A DNA stretch of 64,000 nucleotides from Cardinalis cardinalis (lineage: Eukaryota > Chordata > Aves > Passeriformes > Cardinalidae). The stretch covers positions 1,437,440-1,501,439 of the forward strand of contig JACDOX010000131.1 of assembly GCA_014549065.1 (NCBI GenBank), read 5' to 3'. This document shows, piece after piece, positions 44,641 through 56,490 of the stretch. Under the pieces are notes generated by a model. The model was not told the DNA's origin. It searched no databases and saw only the letters and a list, made by a program, of their open reading frames with translations. How positions within the stretch are numbered: position 1 is the stretch's first letter; the number at the start of each line of letters is the position of its first letter. Made by a program: the position numbers and the translations under genes.

Positions 44641-44751
44641 GTTTTCACTCTGCCAGAGCTGCCTGTTTGTTATTTGTTATTATTAATTNTATTATTATTA
44701 TTTAGATCAGCACGTGGCGCTGTGGAAAAGACCTTTGCTTTTGGGAAAAGA

Positions 44752-45457
44752 GGATAGTTCCCAATTTTGAGCTACTATTCCTTCATTTTTTTGCTAAAAA
44801 AATCCCTTTTGCACTTCTCTGTGGAGTGTATAAATTTATTACTATATAATAAATATAATACATAAATTAGTATTACGTGTGTTATGAATGTATCTANTTT
44901 GAGCTATTTTTGCACTATTTCCCAATTTCAAGCTATTACTTCTTCATTTTTTGCTAAAAAATCCCTTTGGCACTTCTCCCACAAGTATATAAATTTGTTA
45001 ATATACAATAGATACATAATGAATATTACATGTGTTATAAATGTGTATTTTTGAGCTATTTTTGAGCTATTTCCCAATTTTGAGCTACTATTCCTTCATT
45101 TTTTTGCTAAAAAAATCCCTTTTGCACTTCTCTGTTGAGTGTATAAATTTATTGCTATATAATAGATATAATATATATAAAGGAATATTACATGTCTTAT
45201 AAATGTGTATTTTTGAGCTATTTTTGAACTATTTCCCAATTTTGAGCTATTATTTCTACATTTTTTGCTAAAAAAATCCCTTTTGTACTTCTCCGTTGAG
45301 TATATGAATTTATTACTATATAATAGATATAATATATATAAAGGAATATTACATGTGTTATAAATGTGTATTTTTGAGCTATTTTTGAGCTATTTCCCAA
45401 TTTTGAGCTATTATTCCTTCATTTTTTGCTAAAGAAATCCCTTTTGCACTTCTCCAG

Positions 45458-45500
<43 letters not shown>

Positions 45501-45540
45501 TAATATATAAATTAATATTACATGTATTATAAATGCATAT
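44752..45540. repeat. AT-rich satellite, ~160-bp unit, about five copies
   Basis: The block CCCAATTT(T/C)(G/A)AGCTA recurs at about 44760, 44921, 45073, 45235 and 45396, a period of 152-162 bp. Each unit also has TTTTTTGCTAAAAAATCCC, CACTTCTC and a TATA-rich segment. The last unit contains a (TA)n run at about 45463-45492. Confidence 0.92.
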
Positions 45541-45549
45541 TTTTTAAAA

Positions 45550-45870
45550 CTGATCATAGATCTAACCACCCAAATTACATCACGACAAGAAAATTTAGCT
45601 GAGGGATGGATCAGTCTCANTTCCAGTAACTCCTAAATCTGATTTGCTGAAATTTGAGATGTAACCCTTAAAAAAAACCCAAAAAACCTACTTTACAACT
45701 GGAGGGCTGTTTATTAGCATCCCTTTTTATATTTGACCTTTGTCTCAGGAGCACCAGGTTTTGCCTGCAGCCATTCCCAGGGCTCTTTGGGATCATTTTG
45801 GGACAGGTTTATATGGCTGGATACATATTTATACCTCCAGCAGGCACGTGTAAAATTTCAGTGCCAAAAC
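45550..45870 (-). repeat. Right arm of the large inverted repeat
   Basis: The reverse complement of 43815-44148. Similarity runs from TGATCATAGATCTAACCACC at the inner end to the TTGGCAC-type block at the outer end near 45860. An N occurs at 45620. Confidence 0.85.
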
Positions 45871-46632
45871 CTATTCAATGAAGGAAGATACATCACTAGA
45901 AATAACAGATTCACCACCTAAAATAAAATNAAAAAAAATCAGGCAACTGCTCCGTGGCTGCCTGACATCTGAAATNAAGCATTTTTTACTCTGCTTACTC
46001 ATTCCCCGATGTGTTTTCCCTTTTTTGCTGAATTATGACATCATTTTGGAGCAGCATCAGCTCCAAAAACGCTGCAGCAACCACGGGAGCAGGGTCCTGA
46101 TCTGGGGCTTAGCTGGGCCAGCCCGTGAGAGGCTGATTACAGGATTGGGCACAAAGCTGCATTTCCCTGTCCCAGGGGAAACGAAACCATTTGTGGGATT
46201 CTCCCCGCGGTGAAAGTGGCTCCCAGGATTTCCACTNAGAATTTGCTGATTTTAGGGGGTTGTTTGTATGTAAATAGGGCTGAGAGAGGGGAGGGAAATT
46301 ATCTTATTCCNCTTCTAGGACTCCACCCATCCTGANATATCAGGCAGCTGCTTAAACAAATTCCTTGCCCGTAGAATCTGTTAAAATCAACCTCCTAAAG
46401 CAGNACTGTGCTTGTAAGTCCTTGCAGAATTGGGGCTGTATTTGGGTATTTCTCCACTCCAAACTGCAAACCATCCTTCATCTGTGTTGGCATTTTTTCA
46501 CCCCCTTATGTGAAATAATTGGAATTATTAAACAGCTGCTCTGCAGGGTGAACCCTTNCACACGAAGGGGCTGGAACCTGCCCTGGGGTCCCCCCATTCC
46601 AGCTGCATCCCCTCCTCATTTATTCCCATTTT
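45871..46632. other. Intergenic, nothing recognised
   Basis: No gene or repeat family was recognised. Confidence 0.4.
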
Positions 46633-46790
46633 ATAGAATCCTGGAGTGGTTTTGGTCGGAAGAGACTTTAAAAGATCACCCAGTTCCAACCCCCTGCCAG
46701 CCACAGGCAGGGAAATTTTAACTTCCAAAAAAATGAGAATTTCCTGGTGGGATTCCACAGCCTCGAAATCCACCCCCAAGGCTCATCAAA
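46633..46790 (-). mobile_element. CR1 LINE 3' fragment
   Basis: Diverged antisense CR1 tail: AGAATCCTGGAGTGGTTTTG, GGAAGAGACTTTAAAAGATC and CAGTTCCAACCCCCTGCC. Confidence 0.7.
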
Positions 46791-47251
46791 GGCCCCCATC
46801 ACACTTGATCAGGTCAATAATACACAAACTAAGAAGGATTTGCACTCGAGACAGTAACAGCTTCTCAAGAGCCATTACAGTGTAGTGGCTTTAAGAAAGA
46901 AATCCCTTTTAAGAAATGCCAGACTCTGGAGTAACGTGATAGTCCGTGAGGCTTTAGGGTCTTTCTAGCTAATATAATGTTACACGTGCTTGCCAAGGGA
47001 AGTTTACCCACTTACAAGTCAGGGAAAAATAAGATGGGAGGGTTTTAAAATATTTTATGTATTTGCTTTATTGACTATATGAGCTCTGCAATGAGCCAGT
47101 GAGGGAGAAAAATTTATATTTGAAAATAAGCCCAAATTGTTGTCTGCATAACAAATACAGAGGGACTGCAAGCAGTCAAAGCAAAGAGCCACAAACCTCA
47201 TGCTGGTCTCTCTAGTGCCTCATCAGTGACAGAGAACTGATGACTTGGTTT

Positions 47252-47300
47252 ATGTAAATCAAACTGTTTGGAAAATAATTTTAGTAAATTTGATTTACAT
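47252..47300. repeat. Perfect 12-bp inverted repeat, 25-bp spacer
   Basis: ATGTAAATCAAA (47252-47263) pairs exactly with TTTGATTTACAT (47289-47300). The surrounding 46900-47330 is AT-rich unique sequence without repeats or ORFs. Confidence 0.8.
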
Positions 47301-48084
47301 TCAATTATTTAGAAAATTGGGTTGTATCTGTATGAGATTCAGAAAATGTTTGCTCCTGTTTTGAGCAAAAAGAAAAGCGGGGAGGGGGTGCTGACGCTTT
47401 GTGATATTTGTGTGAGTCTGTGCTTGTGTCTGTACAATAAATACATATATAANTACAAAAATAAGATGGGAAATATGGCAAAACTGAATACTATTTATCA
47501 TTTTTGTTGGCTGTTTTTCCCAAATTGAGCAATAAAAAANATTCATCAAATACATAATATAGGGTGGCATTCTATGCTGATTACATTAAAAACTATTTGC
47601 TAATTATTTCTAGTAATCTGATGGTTAATTGCTTAATAAACAGGGTTCTGTTCAAAACAGAACAGGAGGCATCTCCACCACCTCTGAAAGATGAATAATT
47701 TCTATTTTTCAACCCTCAGCAGTATTTCTAGAGGAGAAACACCCCAAACCACCTCTCAGGGCTCTGCTTTAAATGCAGCGTGCAGNAGGTCAACCTCCCA
47801 ATTTCAGTAGAGGGCAGGGATATTTTATTATAATACATGGATATTTTCAGGGCTATTTTAATAAAGGCAGAACTTCCCNGGCTGCCGCTATTTCCTGGGG
47901 AAGGCTGATGCTCTCCAAAGGCCGTTCCTGCCCCCCTGTGGTGGCTCAAACCAGAGCTGCAGCCTCAAACCAGCACCAAGGGGTGGAGCTGGCTCTGACA
48001 TTCATTTCTGTGCGGTCTGGGCTGTCTGAGGGTCACTGGGACACTTGATTTTGGGGGGAAGGACATTCTACAAACGTCATGTTA

Positions 48085-48350
48085 CATTTTACAGAGGGAC
48101 AGGATAAGAGGNGGTGGATTCAAACTGACAGAGGGAAGGTTAGATGGGATGTGGGGAAGGAATTCTTCCTTTTGAGGTTGGTGAGGCACAGCTTACCCAC
48201 AGAAGCTCTGGCTGCCCCATCCCTGAAATGTTCCAGGCCAGGCTGGACAGAGCTTGGAGCAACCTGGGATAGTGGAAGGTGTCCCTGCCATGACAGGGGT
48301 GGANCTGGATGAGTTTTNATGTCCCTTCCTATGATTCTGTGCTTCAGTGG
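48085..48350 (+). mobile_element. CR1 LINE 3' fragment
   Basis: Sense CR1: AGAGGGACAGGATAAGAGG, AGGCCAGGCTGGACAGAGCT, GAGCAACCTGGGATAGTGGA, ending CCTATGATTCTGTG. Confidence 0.87.
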
Positions 48351-49064
48351 TTTGCTGCAGCCTTCCTGGTGTGAGCACTGCANACACCTTCATTCTGCTC
48401 TCTGAGCCACCCTCATCCTCACCCATTTTTATTTTATTCTGACATGTATTTCTCACCCAGGCAGACATTTCCTCAGTCNGGCTTCATTTTGGGGATGGGA
48501 GAAGGTTGGGAATGATTCAGTTATCACAGCTTTTGGGGTGATGGTCAGCCTCCTGCCATAGCAGCCCCTGGAGCAGATCCAGCCTCATCCCAGGCCATGG
48601 CAGCTCCCTGGGATGGCCCAGGTGAGCAGAGGTGCCTCACTCTGGGAAAACCTCTGGTGGCCACAACAATCTGAGCAAAGCTTAGAAAGGGAATCAGGAT
48701 TATAGTCACAAATTTCTGCAGAATCACTTTGCCACTGNCAGGACTTCTCCAAGGTTTCTTCCAATTTTCAGAAGAATTTTCCCAAATTCAAGATTCAGGA
48801 TTGCGATGTTATGCACTTTTCGCCCCTAAACCTCACTAAAAGTGCAGTAGCAATCATGAACTGATTTTTGCTTCCNTTTTTCTACTTCCTGGCAGAAAAG
48901 CTGTGGCCACCCTTACCCCTGAGCTTTACTGAGTGCCAGCAGNATCATGGTCAGGCTGGTTGCATTTATTGACACCAGAGGGTGAGCTGGGATTGCAGAC
49001 TGGGCAATTAGGAGAAATAACACTTTGCATTGCTAAAACAGGCACATTTGGCTTGGAGCCACAG
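48351..49064. other. Intergenic, nothing recognised
   Basis: No gene or repeat family was recognised. Confidence 0.4.
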
Positions 49065-49069
49065 AGAGA

Positions 49070-49555
49070 GCAAGCAGAATGAAGANAACATCAGCCCATT
49101 CCTACAAAACCACTGCTCTCCTGTGGGATTCCCATTCTCTGAACCTGAGAGAAGCAGTGAGAGAAGCCGAGAAAAGAACNGTCAAAACAATTCTTATCTC
49201 ATTTGCTGCCCCTGTGTTTGTGCCAAAGCAAAANGCAATATGGAGATTGNTTGTTGTGCCAAAGTAGAATGCAATGTGGAGATTGTTTACCNAAAGTGGT
49301 GNTTTTTTACCCAAAGTGATGATGTTTTGTTTCCTTGGCCTATCAGGGCACATGTCAGACATGAGATTCTGTGCAGCTGAGTTGAGTTGGNCGCTTGTGC
49401 AGGTTCAGTTTAGATGCAGTGTAATATAGTCTAGAATATCATAGTATAATAAAATAATTAATTAGCCTTCTGATATCCCTGAAGTCAGACCCATCACTTT
49501 CTCCCCATCCTCCTGCTTCTGCTGCACTCTCCCAGTCCCTGCTCCAACACACCCA
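49070..49555 (+). mobile_element. Probable LTR (family 4)
   Basis: An LTR-like block with a 36-bp tandem duplication (GCCAAAG...GCAAT(A/G)TGGAGATTG at 49221 and 49257), then GGCACATGTCAGACATGAGA, a TATA/poly(A)-like TAGTATAATAAAATAA (49441 region), a short TTAGCCTTCTGATATCC segment and an end near CTCCAACA. The boundaries are approximate and I did not find a target duplication. Confidence 0.55.
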
Positions 49556-49559
49556 CCCG

Positions 49560-51300
49560 GCTCCTCAGCCTCCTCCGTGNTTGCCCAGGGATCTGGCTGG
49601 AGAAGGAACGATGCCAGATGAAGGGAGCTGCATTGTCTGAGCAGCCTGAGAGCAGAACTGGGGGCTATTGCCACGGGAATAAATCACCTCCATGCATTTC
49701 TTCACCTCCTCACCAGGTGCCCGTATCCGTTTCTGCGGCCGGCGGGAGCCGCTTTTCCGACATGAAACCGTAGCTCCAACAGCCAGCGCCTGGTGGCACT
49801 TCCAATTCAATTAACTTACTCACTGGAACTCCCAGAGAAACTGAATATGGCCAGAACAAGAGGGGAAGCTGGGCCAAATTAATAGGATGAGATCCTTTTA
49901 CAGCCCCGGCCAGCAATCCTGAGCAGCAGCCCTGAAAAGCAAATTGGAACAAGCAAATTGCTGTTGAAAAATTCTTTCAGCACTTGGCTGTTGCTGCTCA
50001 GCCGGTCACTGCTGGGAGTCAAAGGTTGTAAAATCCTGGGATGGTGCTGACAATGGAGGCATTCTCATGACAAACATTTACATTTTATTTATTGGAGTGT
50101 TGGAGGTAGATTAGTCTCATCTTCGGCCGCTCNGGATGGGCTGCACCGCTTGCAGAGGAGAGTGGTGGGAACAAGCATTTTATTGTGGGGGGAAAAAACA
50201 ATAAAATCATATTTCCTGCTCCCAGCCTAAGGAAAGGGTAGTCAGATTTTGAAGATTACCCTCAGGAGAAAGCTTTTGTCCCCAGGGACTGCTTTTTAAG
50301 GAAAAAAAGCACATTATGGGGGATTTTTTCTGATTCCAAATTAAGTTCTCTTCAAGAATAATGTCATTTTATGTATATGTCTGACTTGCCATGTGCTTCA
50401 TGCAAAAGTCCTGCTGCTTTCCTTCAAGGAGACCAGGGCACACAGCAAATAATTCATTCAAAGTGTCCAATCAATGCTTTGTACAGATGCAAACTTGTGT
50501 GTGGGTGTTGTTTAATTGTGTGTGGTTGTGTAGCCCCATATTCACGGGAAACTCATTAGTTTGTAAAAATAATTCCAAGCTCACATCTGCAATTTCACTG
50601 AAACTTTTTGGCTTTCAATGAGCTGTGGAGAGGGAGCGGAATCTGTGCTGGGGGAATGGACACAAGCAGGACATCATAAGCACNTCACGCGATATCCTTC
50701 CTCTGAATTATGCCCCAGACTTTCATTTATAGATAATAAAGCACCAATGTACCTGTAGGATAAAATGCTGGGGAAAAGAAAAGGGAAAATACCCAGCTGG
50801 GACCCAAGTGAATGGCTTGAACTGGAAGAACAATCACAGTGACCAAGTTCCTCCCGGGGCAGGGCTGGTCCCATGGAGACTCCTGTGCCTGGGGATGTCC
50901 CAGTGGGGTGAACCAGCTCCAGGGCTCTNCCCCAAAAACCTTGGGACAGCTGCTACGAGGGGACAATCCCCTTTGGCACCCTCCTCCTTGGCACACAGCA
51001 GGGCTGCTCTTGATGCCTTCTGCACCTCAAGTCCAGCTCNGTCCTTGTCAATTATTTGGGAAAGCTAAACCCCAAATCCCTTCACTCCCTCCTGCTGCTC
51101 CTGCCTGCTGGCCACAGACAAGAGCTGAGGGAGTGCTTGTTCACAGACAGAATTTGTCTACATTTCTGTGGTTTCCTTCTCTTCCCTTTGGTTGAAATGA
51201 AAGACCAGACAGGCCATCAGCAAGGAAGGGTTGCTCCCAGGGGCAGGAGTTGTGTGCTGGCTGCTCTTGGCCACCTCTCTCTGAAAGACAAGATGATGAT
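49560..51300. other. Intergenic, possible conserved non-coding stretch
   Basis: No gene or transposon was recognised. The part around 49860-50240 looks unique and contains TTTTATTG...CAATAAAA (50179-50207 region), a short hairpin-capable inverted repeat. Confidence 0.35.
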
Positions 51301-51307
51301 CACTCCT

Positions 51308-51384
51308 CTTTGGGGGAGATCTTTTGGGGGTGATCTTTTGGGGGTGATCTTTTGGGGGTGATCTTTTGGGGGTGATCTTTTGCC
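51308..51384. repeat. 14-bp tandem repeat
   Basis: About five and a half copies of GATCTTTTGGGGGT, nearly perfect. It produces a spurious minus-strand frame with repeated Lys-Asp-His-Pro-type residues. Confidence 0.92.
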
Positions 51385-52004
51385 TGTAGATCCCAAACTG
51401 GAGCATTCAATGGGCCACAAAATCTCTCCTGCCCCGCACTCCAGAAGCAGCAGGAGAGTGAATCCCAAGGCAATGCAGCAAGGCGAGCCCTGCAGCACTG
51501 GATGTTCACTCTGGCTCTTCCCAGGAAGCAAAGAATGAGCCAAAACAACTCCAGCCCATTCTGGGGGGTTGCTGCCACACTCAGCCAGCCCTTGGATGAT
51601 GACCAAGGTCCATTTGATCTCCAAAGCTGCACCAGCCTGAGTTGCAATGAGGCCTCTCTGGCCAGCAAAGCTTCTGCTGCAAGACTCACCTGCCTACAAG
51701 GAGATTTTNCTTTGTTTTCCTCCTGAAAGCCCAGAACTTCCATAAAACACCCTTTGTGTAATTTTCCCCCCATGTTACCTCTCCTCCATCTTTGCTTTGG
51801 GTCTGGCACAATGCTGCCTCAAATTCCACAAAAACCCCACTTTAAACAATTTGCTCAAGCAAAAATCAACTCCTGTCCCTGCCCAGCTATGTTGGATTCT
51901 GCAGGAAAACTTGGAGCATCATCATGCACTAAGAAAGGATGGAGAGGAAAGGTGTGCCCTGGTTTTCTTTTATCCACCACCATGTATGGAAAAAGAGGAG
52001 GTCA
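51385..52004. other. Intergenic, nothing recognised
   Basis: No gene or repeat family was recognised. Confidence 0.4.
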
Positions 52005-52257
52005 CTGGAGAGGGANTCTAGCCAGGAACTGTAGTGGTAGGACAAGGAGAAATGGTTAAGACTGAAAGTGGGGAAATTTCAGTCAGATATACAGAATAAA
52101 TTGTGAGGGTGGTGAGGCCCTGGCACAGGGTGCCCAGAGCAGCTGTGGCTGCCCCATCCCCTGGAAATGTTCCAGACCAGGTTGGATGGGGCTTGGAGCA
52201 ACCTGGGACAGTGGAAGGTGTCCCTGCCCAAACCATTCTGTGATTCTATACTGTTCA
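52005..52257 (+). mobile_element. CR1 LINE 3' fragment
   Basis: Sense CR1 with GTGAGGGTGGTGAGGCCCTG, CAGGTTGGATGGGGCTTGGA and an ATTCTGTGATTCTATA terminal repeat. The usual GGTTGGAACTAGATGATC part between CCTGCCC and AAACCATTC is missing. Confidence 0.88.
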
Positions 52258-54690
52258 NTTCTAGGTGGGATTTGCAGTAAATCTCCCTTTGTCCCCAGAG
52301 AGGGGCTGTGAGATTCCTTTNCACACCCTTGCAAACCTAAAGCAACCCAGCCCTCTGAGTAGCTGGNCTCCTGACACCCGATCCACAGAGCAAGGCCACT
52401 GCTTTAAACACTTTGCATCTTTTGAATTCCAGTGGCCTTATTTCAAGCATTCAATATTTTCTCTCATTTTTGACTCAACTTATTTTTAGCTATTTTTTTT
52501 TCCACTGTCAAATGTACTGAAGCTGACATAATTATCGCTCTGCCTCCCCCAAAGGCATGTATTTACCTACTTGTTAAAAGGCTTTTTCCATGCTGCCATG
52601 CTGTTGCTGTGACAAGATGACTTTGAAGGCACAGTAGGTAAAATAATATTGTATATTGCACAGCAACCCCAACAACGAAATGTTAATTTAACCAATAAAG
52701 TAACCACATGGTAATTATAATAATCACTGTTCCTTATCTCTTAACAGGGCTAAAAGTGGAATTCAGATTTGCCATGTAGTGCGTGTCAGCTCAGAAATTA
52801 CTACACAAATCACTCAGAGCAGGGAAGTTTTTAGCCCCACCACCTCTAACTCANGGGAAGGATTCTCTGGAGAGTTCAACGTGGTCTCAGAGCCATCATC
52901 TTCCTCCCCCCTGCCCCAGCATCACTCTGGCAACAAATCACCCAGGGGCCGTGCAGGGACACCCTCTCTGAGCAGGCAATTAGGATTTAGCCATCATCCC
53001 TTTGTGCCTCCAAACCTCTCTGCTGGCTTTGAGACTCCCACCCTGCTTCTCATTGCCAATGTCACACAAATAAATGGATGCCAAGCTCTCTTTGAGACTC
53101 AGAAAACGAGTTACCAAAAATAAAGTAAATCTGCGGCAGTGATGGGCACCTCAGAAGGCAGAGAGCTCACAGAGGGAAAGAAAGGCAAGGACAGGGATGG
53201 AGAGCCTTTTTGTGCTCGTAGGCATGGCAAAAACTGCTTTTTGCCCTTTTGCTGAGCAGCAAGTCAGGAAAAGCGTGCAGGGCAGCTNAGGGAGGATGAT
53301 CCAAAGCTGTACAAGGGAATTAGCAGGGCTTAGCCCATGGCTGCTCCCCAAAATGGCAAAGCAGGAGCATCCCAGGCTGGGCACCTCAGCCCTGGAGAGG
53401 AAGAGGCTGCAGCTGCACATCCCGGTGCCCGGGTGGCACTGGAGGGACCCCAGCCTGTGCCCAGGGTCCCACAGGGATTCTCCAGGGAGCGATGCCCAGC
53501 TCAAGCCCAAGGGGCTCCTCTTCCTGCCTTTACAACCCCTCCCATGGCAGAGATGGGATAATCCAGCTGGGATAACCCTCCCAGCTTAAAAACCTCTGCT
53601 GGGAATGTGCCACAAACCCTCCTGGGATGTGGGGCAGAGTCCTGCACAGATGGACCAGGGGCAGACAGCAGACCCCATAACCCCATAACAACACCATGGG
53701 TTGATTCCTGCTCCNGGATGTGGCTTCCAGACCAAAGCTGCCTGGCCAGGAGCCCCTGGGTAAAGCAAGGTTGTTGTTCCCCTGAGGGAAGGATCTGTAA
53801 GNGATCCCAAGAAGGTCCTGACAGCCCCTACAGGGGAGCTTTTTGAGGATAATTCTGTTACAGTCCGAGCAGCGTTGAGATTCTCCAGCCCCATGAGTCT
53901 GTGTGAGGTCTGAAAACAGATTTTTCCCTTCTCACATTTTGTGGGGTGTGGAAATAAAGCCAATTCCCATCCCAGGCCAAATCCCCCAGCCAGATGCCAA
54001 TCTGGCTGCTGACTGTGATCCTCAAGCTGATATTAGCTTGACACAGAGGCAACAGCAGAAATGAGGAATTTGAAGAGCAGGCCTTGGCTCCTTGCTAGTG
54101 TGGGNTTGGAATTTTAGTCCAGAACTTCTGATCTGAGAATTGATCTGTGGCTTTGCAACACACCTCAGGAGCCACCATTAAACATCAGAACATCTAATGC
54201 TTGCTCTGATTTCAAGANACCAGTCTTTCTCTTCCCTTAAAAAGTCCTGGAAACAGCAATAATTCAGGAAACCCTGGTAAATACTGGGCTGCCCCAACCA
54301 AACCACCCCAGGAGAAATGCAGCAGCTCTTGGCATGGCCANTGGTGTTGTCAGCCAGGGCTCAGATTTTCATTTTGCCAATATCAATCCAGCAAGATACT
54401 CCTTATATTTCCCATTTGTACTCCCAAAGTGGATCTTTTCCCTTTTTTTCTGCTCCAGGGCTATGGCAGGGGTTGGACAGCAGAGAATTCCCCATCCTTT
54501 CCTAATGAGGAAATGCAGCAGTAACTCTTTCCTGTGTGTTAAATAGAGGGGTTTAAGCCACCCCCGCACGGCTTCTCCTCTCCCCAGCACTCCCAAGAGC
54601 ATTTGAACACCAAATCCACAGCACCTGTGGCACTTCCCAGGCCTCAGAGGTGACAAACCTTCATTGTCACCTGCAAATGCCACTTTGTGC
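52258..54690. other. Intergenic, no gene recognised
   Basis: AT-rich unique sequence at about 52480-52760, then GC-richer sequence. No repeat family was identified. Confidence 0.4.
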
Positions 54691-54699
54691 ATTCTGGGG

Positions 54700-55050
54700 A
54701 CTAACGGCGAGAAAATGTCTCCGTGCCTCTTTTTAATTTTCTCATCAGATTAGAGGCATGCACGGGGCAGGGGTTAATTGCCAGCAACTTTAATTGTTAC
54801 CCTATGACTCCTGCTTCCCCTGTGTGTCAGTGGCACACAGTCAGGGCTAATAGTGAGAAAATTTGACTGCAGCTCCNCCACTCTCTCTTCATTAGGCTAA
54901 TGGAACATTTTCCTCTCATTTTCTCCCCGGGGTAGCTGTAGGAGTGCTACCTTATAATTGTTGCTCTTACTGTAATTGGCAGTAGTAGGAGGATGTATAA
55001 TCTCATTGTCTTTCCTGTGCAGTGGTAGATTTATTTATGACCTATTGACA
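54700..55050. promoter_or_regulatory. Candidate regulatory element rich in homeodomain motifs
   Basis: TAATTG/CAATTA cores occur at 54775-54780, 54791-54796, 54952-54958 (ATAATTG) and 54973-54978. TTTTAATTTT, GCTAATGG and CTAATAG lie nearby. The stretch is not repetitive and not coding. Conservation and function are inferred, not shown. Confidence 0.35.
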
Positions 55051-55520
55051 ATTCCCAGCCTGCAGCAGNGGCACAGTGAGGGCTGCATTAGCCTTTCCCC
55101 CCCAGCAAAGGGGAGACTGCACAAAGGCTGTGATTAACCACAAAGAGCAGGAGCCCAAGATGTCCCACAGGACCAAATGTTAACACCAGGAGTGGCAAAC
55201 AAAGGCACTGCTGACCCTGAAGGGATGTTGGTATCCAATTCCCAGGGTTCACGACAGCATTTGTGGGTTCTCATGGCACATTCTCATCTCACAAAGGGTT
55301 AAATTCATCTTCAGAGCTGCTTCAGCACACTGACACCAAAAGTGNCTTCCACACTGCCTTCCACCAGAGCTGGGTGAGCAAATGTTTGTTCCTCAAAGCC
55401 TGTGGGTCAGGGGAACATTCCAGCCCCACCCAGCCAAGCGCCTGAACTTGGGCCTCATTTTCAAGCTCTTGCTTTGGGGTTTTGCTTCACAGGGCCCTAA
55501 ACTGGTTTGGCAGCTGGTTT

Positions 55521-55700
55521 GGATGGCTTCCCTCCTCCAGGCTGTAACAGTTTGTGNCATCATTGACCATAATCACAGAGCCCCAGGATGGTTTGGGTTG
55601 GGAGGGACCTTAAAGCTCATCCAGTTCCAGCCTCTTCCACACCTTCCATAGGCCAGGCTGATCCACGCCCTGTCCACCCTGGCTTTGGACAAACCTGATC
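55521..55700 (-). mobile_element. CR1 LINE 3' fragment with shared flank (copy 1)
   Basis: Antisense CR1 tail (GGATGGTTTGGGTTGGGAGG, CAGTTCCAGCC). About 45 bp beyond the CR1 end (CTCCTCCAGGCTGTAACAGT and following) is also present beside the copy at 58210. Confidence 0.8.
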
Positions 55701-56339
55701 CTTCCTCCCAAACGTGACTCTTGGATCCAGAAGCAGCTTGTAGGTCGCAGCTGCTGTTGCCAGGAGGATGAAAAATAAGTTTTTTCCATGGATGACACCC
55801 TGCAAGCAGCTATTTCCATCAGAGGCTGGCAGAGACCGTATTTATGTCTCCTTGTCTTTTCTTCCTAGAAGCTGCTGCTCCTTTTGTCCCCTTCTGCAGA
55901 GGAAAGCTCTTTGCTTTTAGTCACAGACCAGAATTTTCATAGCAGCAGCCTCAGACCTTTAGAAAGTTGGGGTCAGGGCAAGCCATGAAGCTCTCCAGGC
56001 TGGAGGAACTGTGAACAGGCATTTATCCAGAGTTCCCAACAGAGCCAGGATCAGGCCCTGAGACCCTGAAAACCCCAGGTTATCCTGCTGCTCCTCAGGT
56101 GGAGAAAATANCGAGAGGTAGGTCAGGATCAGAGCTGGGATGAAGCTCATGCAGAACGCTCCCATCATGTTTTTCCAGTGGCTGAAATGATGCTCTTTTT
56201 TCCACCTCTCATCCTCAAGGCTGAATCAATCAAAGCAATGCTTGCAAAATCTCTGTGTCTCCAAAACAGGGAGAACNTGAAAAGCAAATCTCTCTGTCTT
56301 CCACACTGTTAGTTTTTTTATTTATTTTTCCATCTTTTG

Positions 56340-56490
56340 TCTGTTTAAAAAAAAAAAAGGTAAAGAAGAGAACAAACAAACAAATAAATAAATAAAGAGG
56401 GAAGCAAAGATAAAAAGACTGACCCAAATCCACTAGGAAAGTAAAAAAAAACACCAAAAAAACCCCAAAAAACCCAAAAAAAACCAAAAG
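56340..56490. repeat. A-rich simple repeats
   Basis: Poly-A, AAAC/AAAT tetranucleotides and AAAACCCC-type runs follow one another. Confidence 0.8.

Noticed and set aside
44752..45540. Satellite as a possible centromere
   Set aside because: Only about five units, less than 1 kb, between euchromatic sequences.
51308..51384. Evenly spaced repeats as a possible CRISPR-like array
   Set aside because: Direct 14-bp repeats with no spacers in a vertebrate genome.
51217..51809. Minus-strand frames with repeated Lys/Asp/His/Pro residues
   Set aside because: Translation of the 14-bp tandem repeat; not a protein repeat domain.
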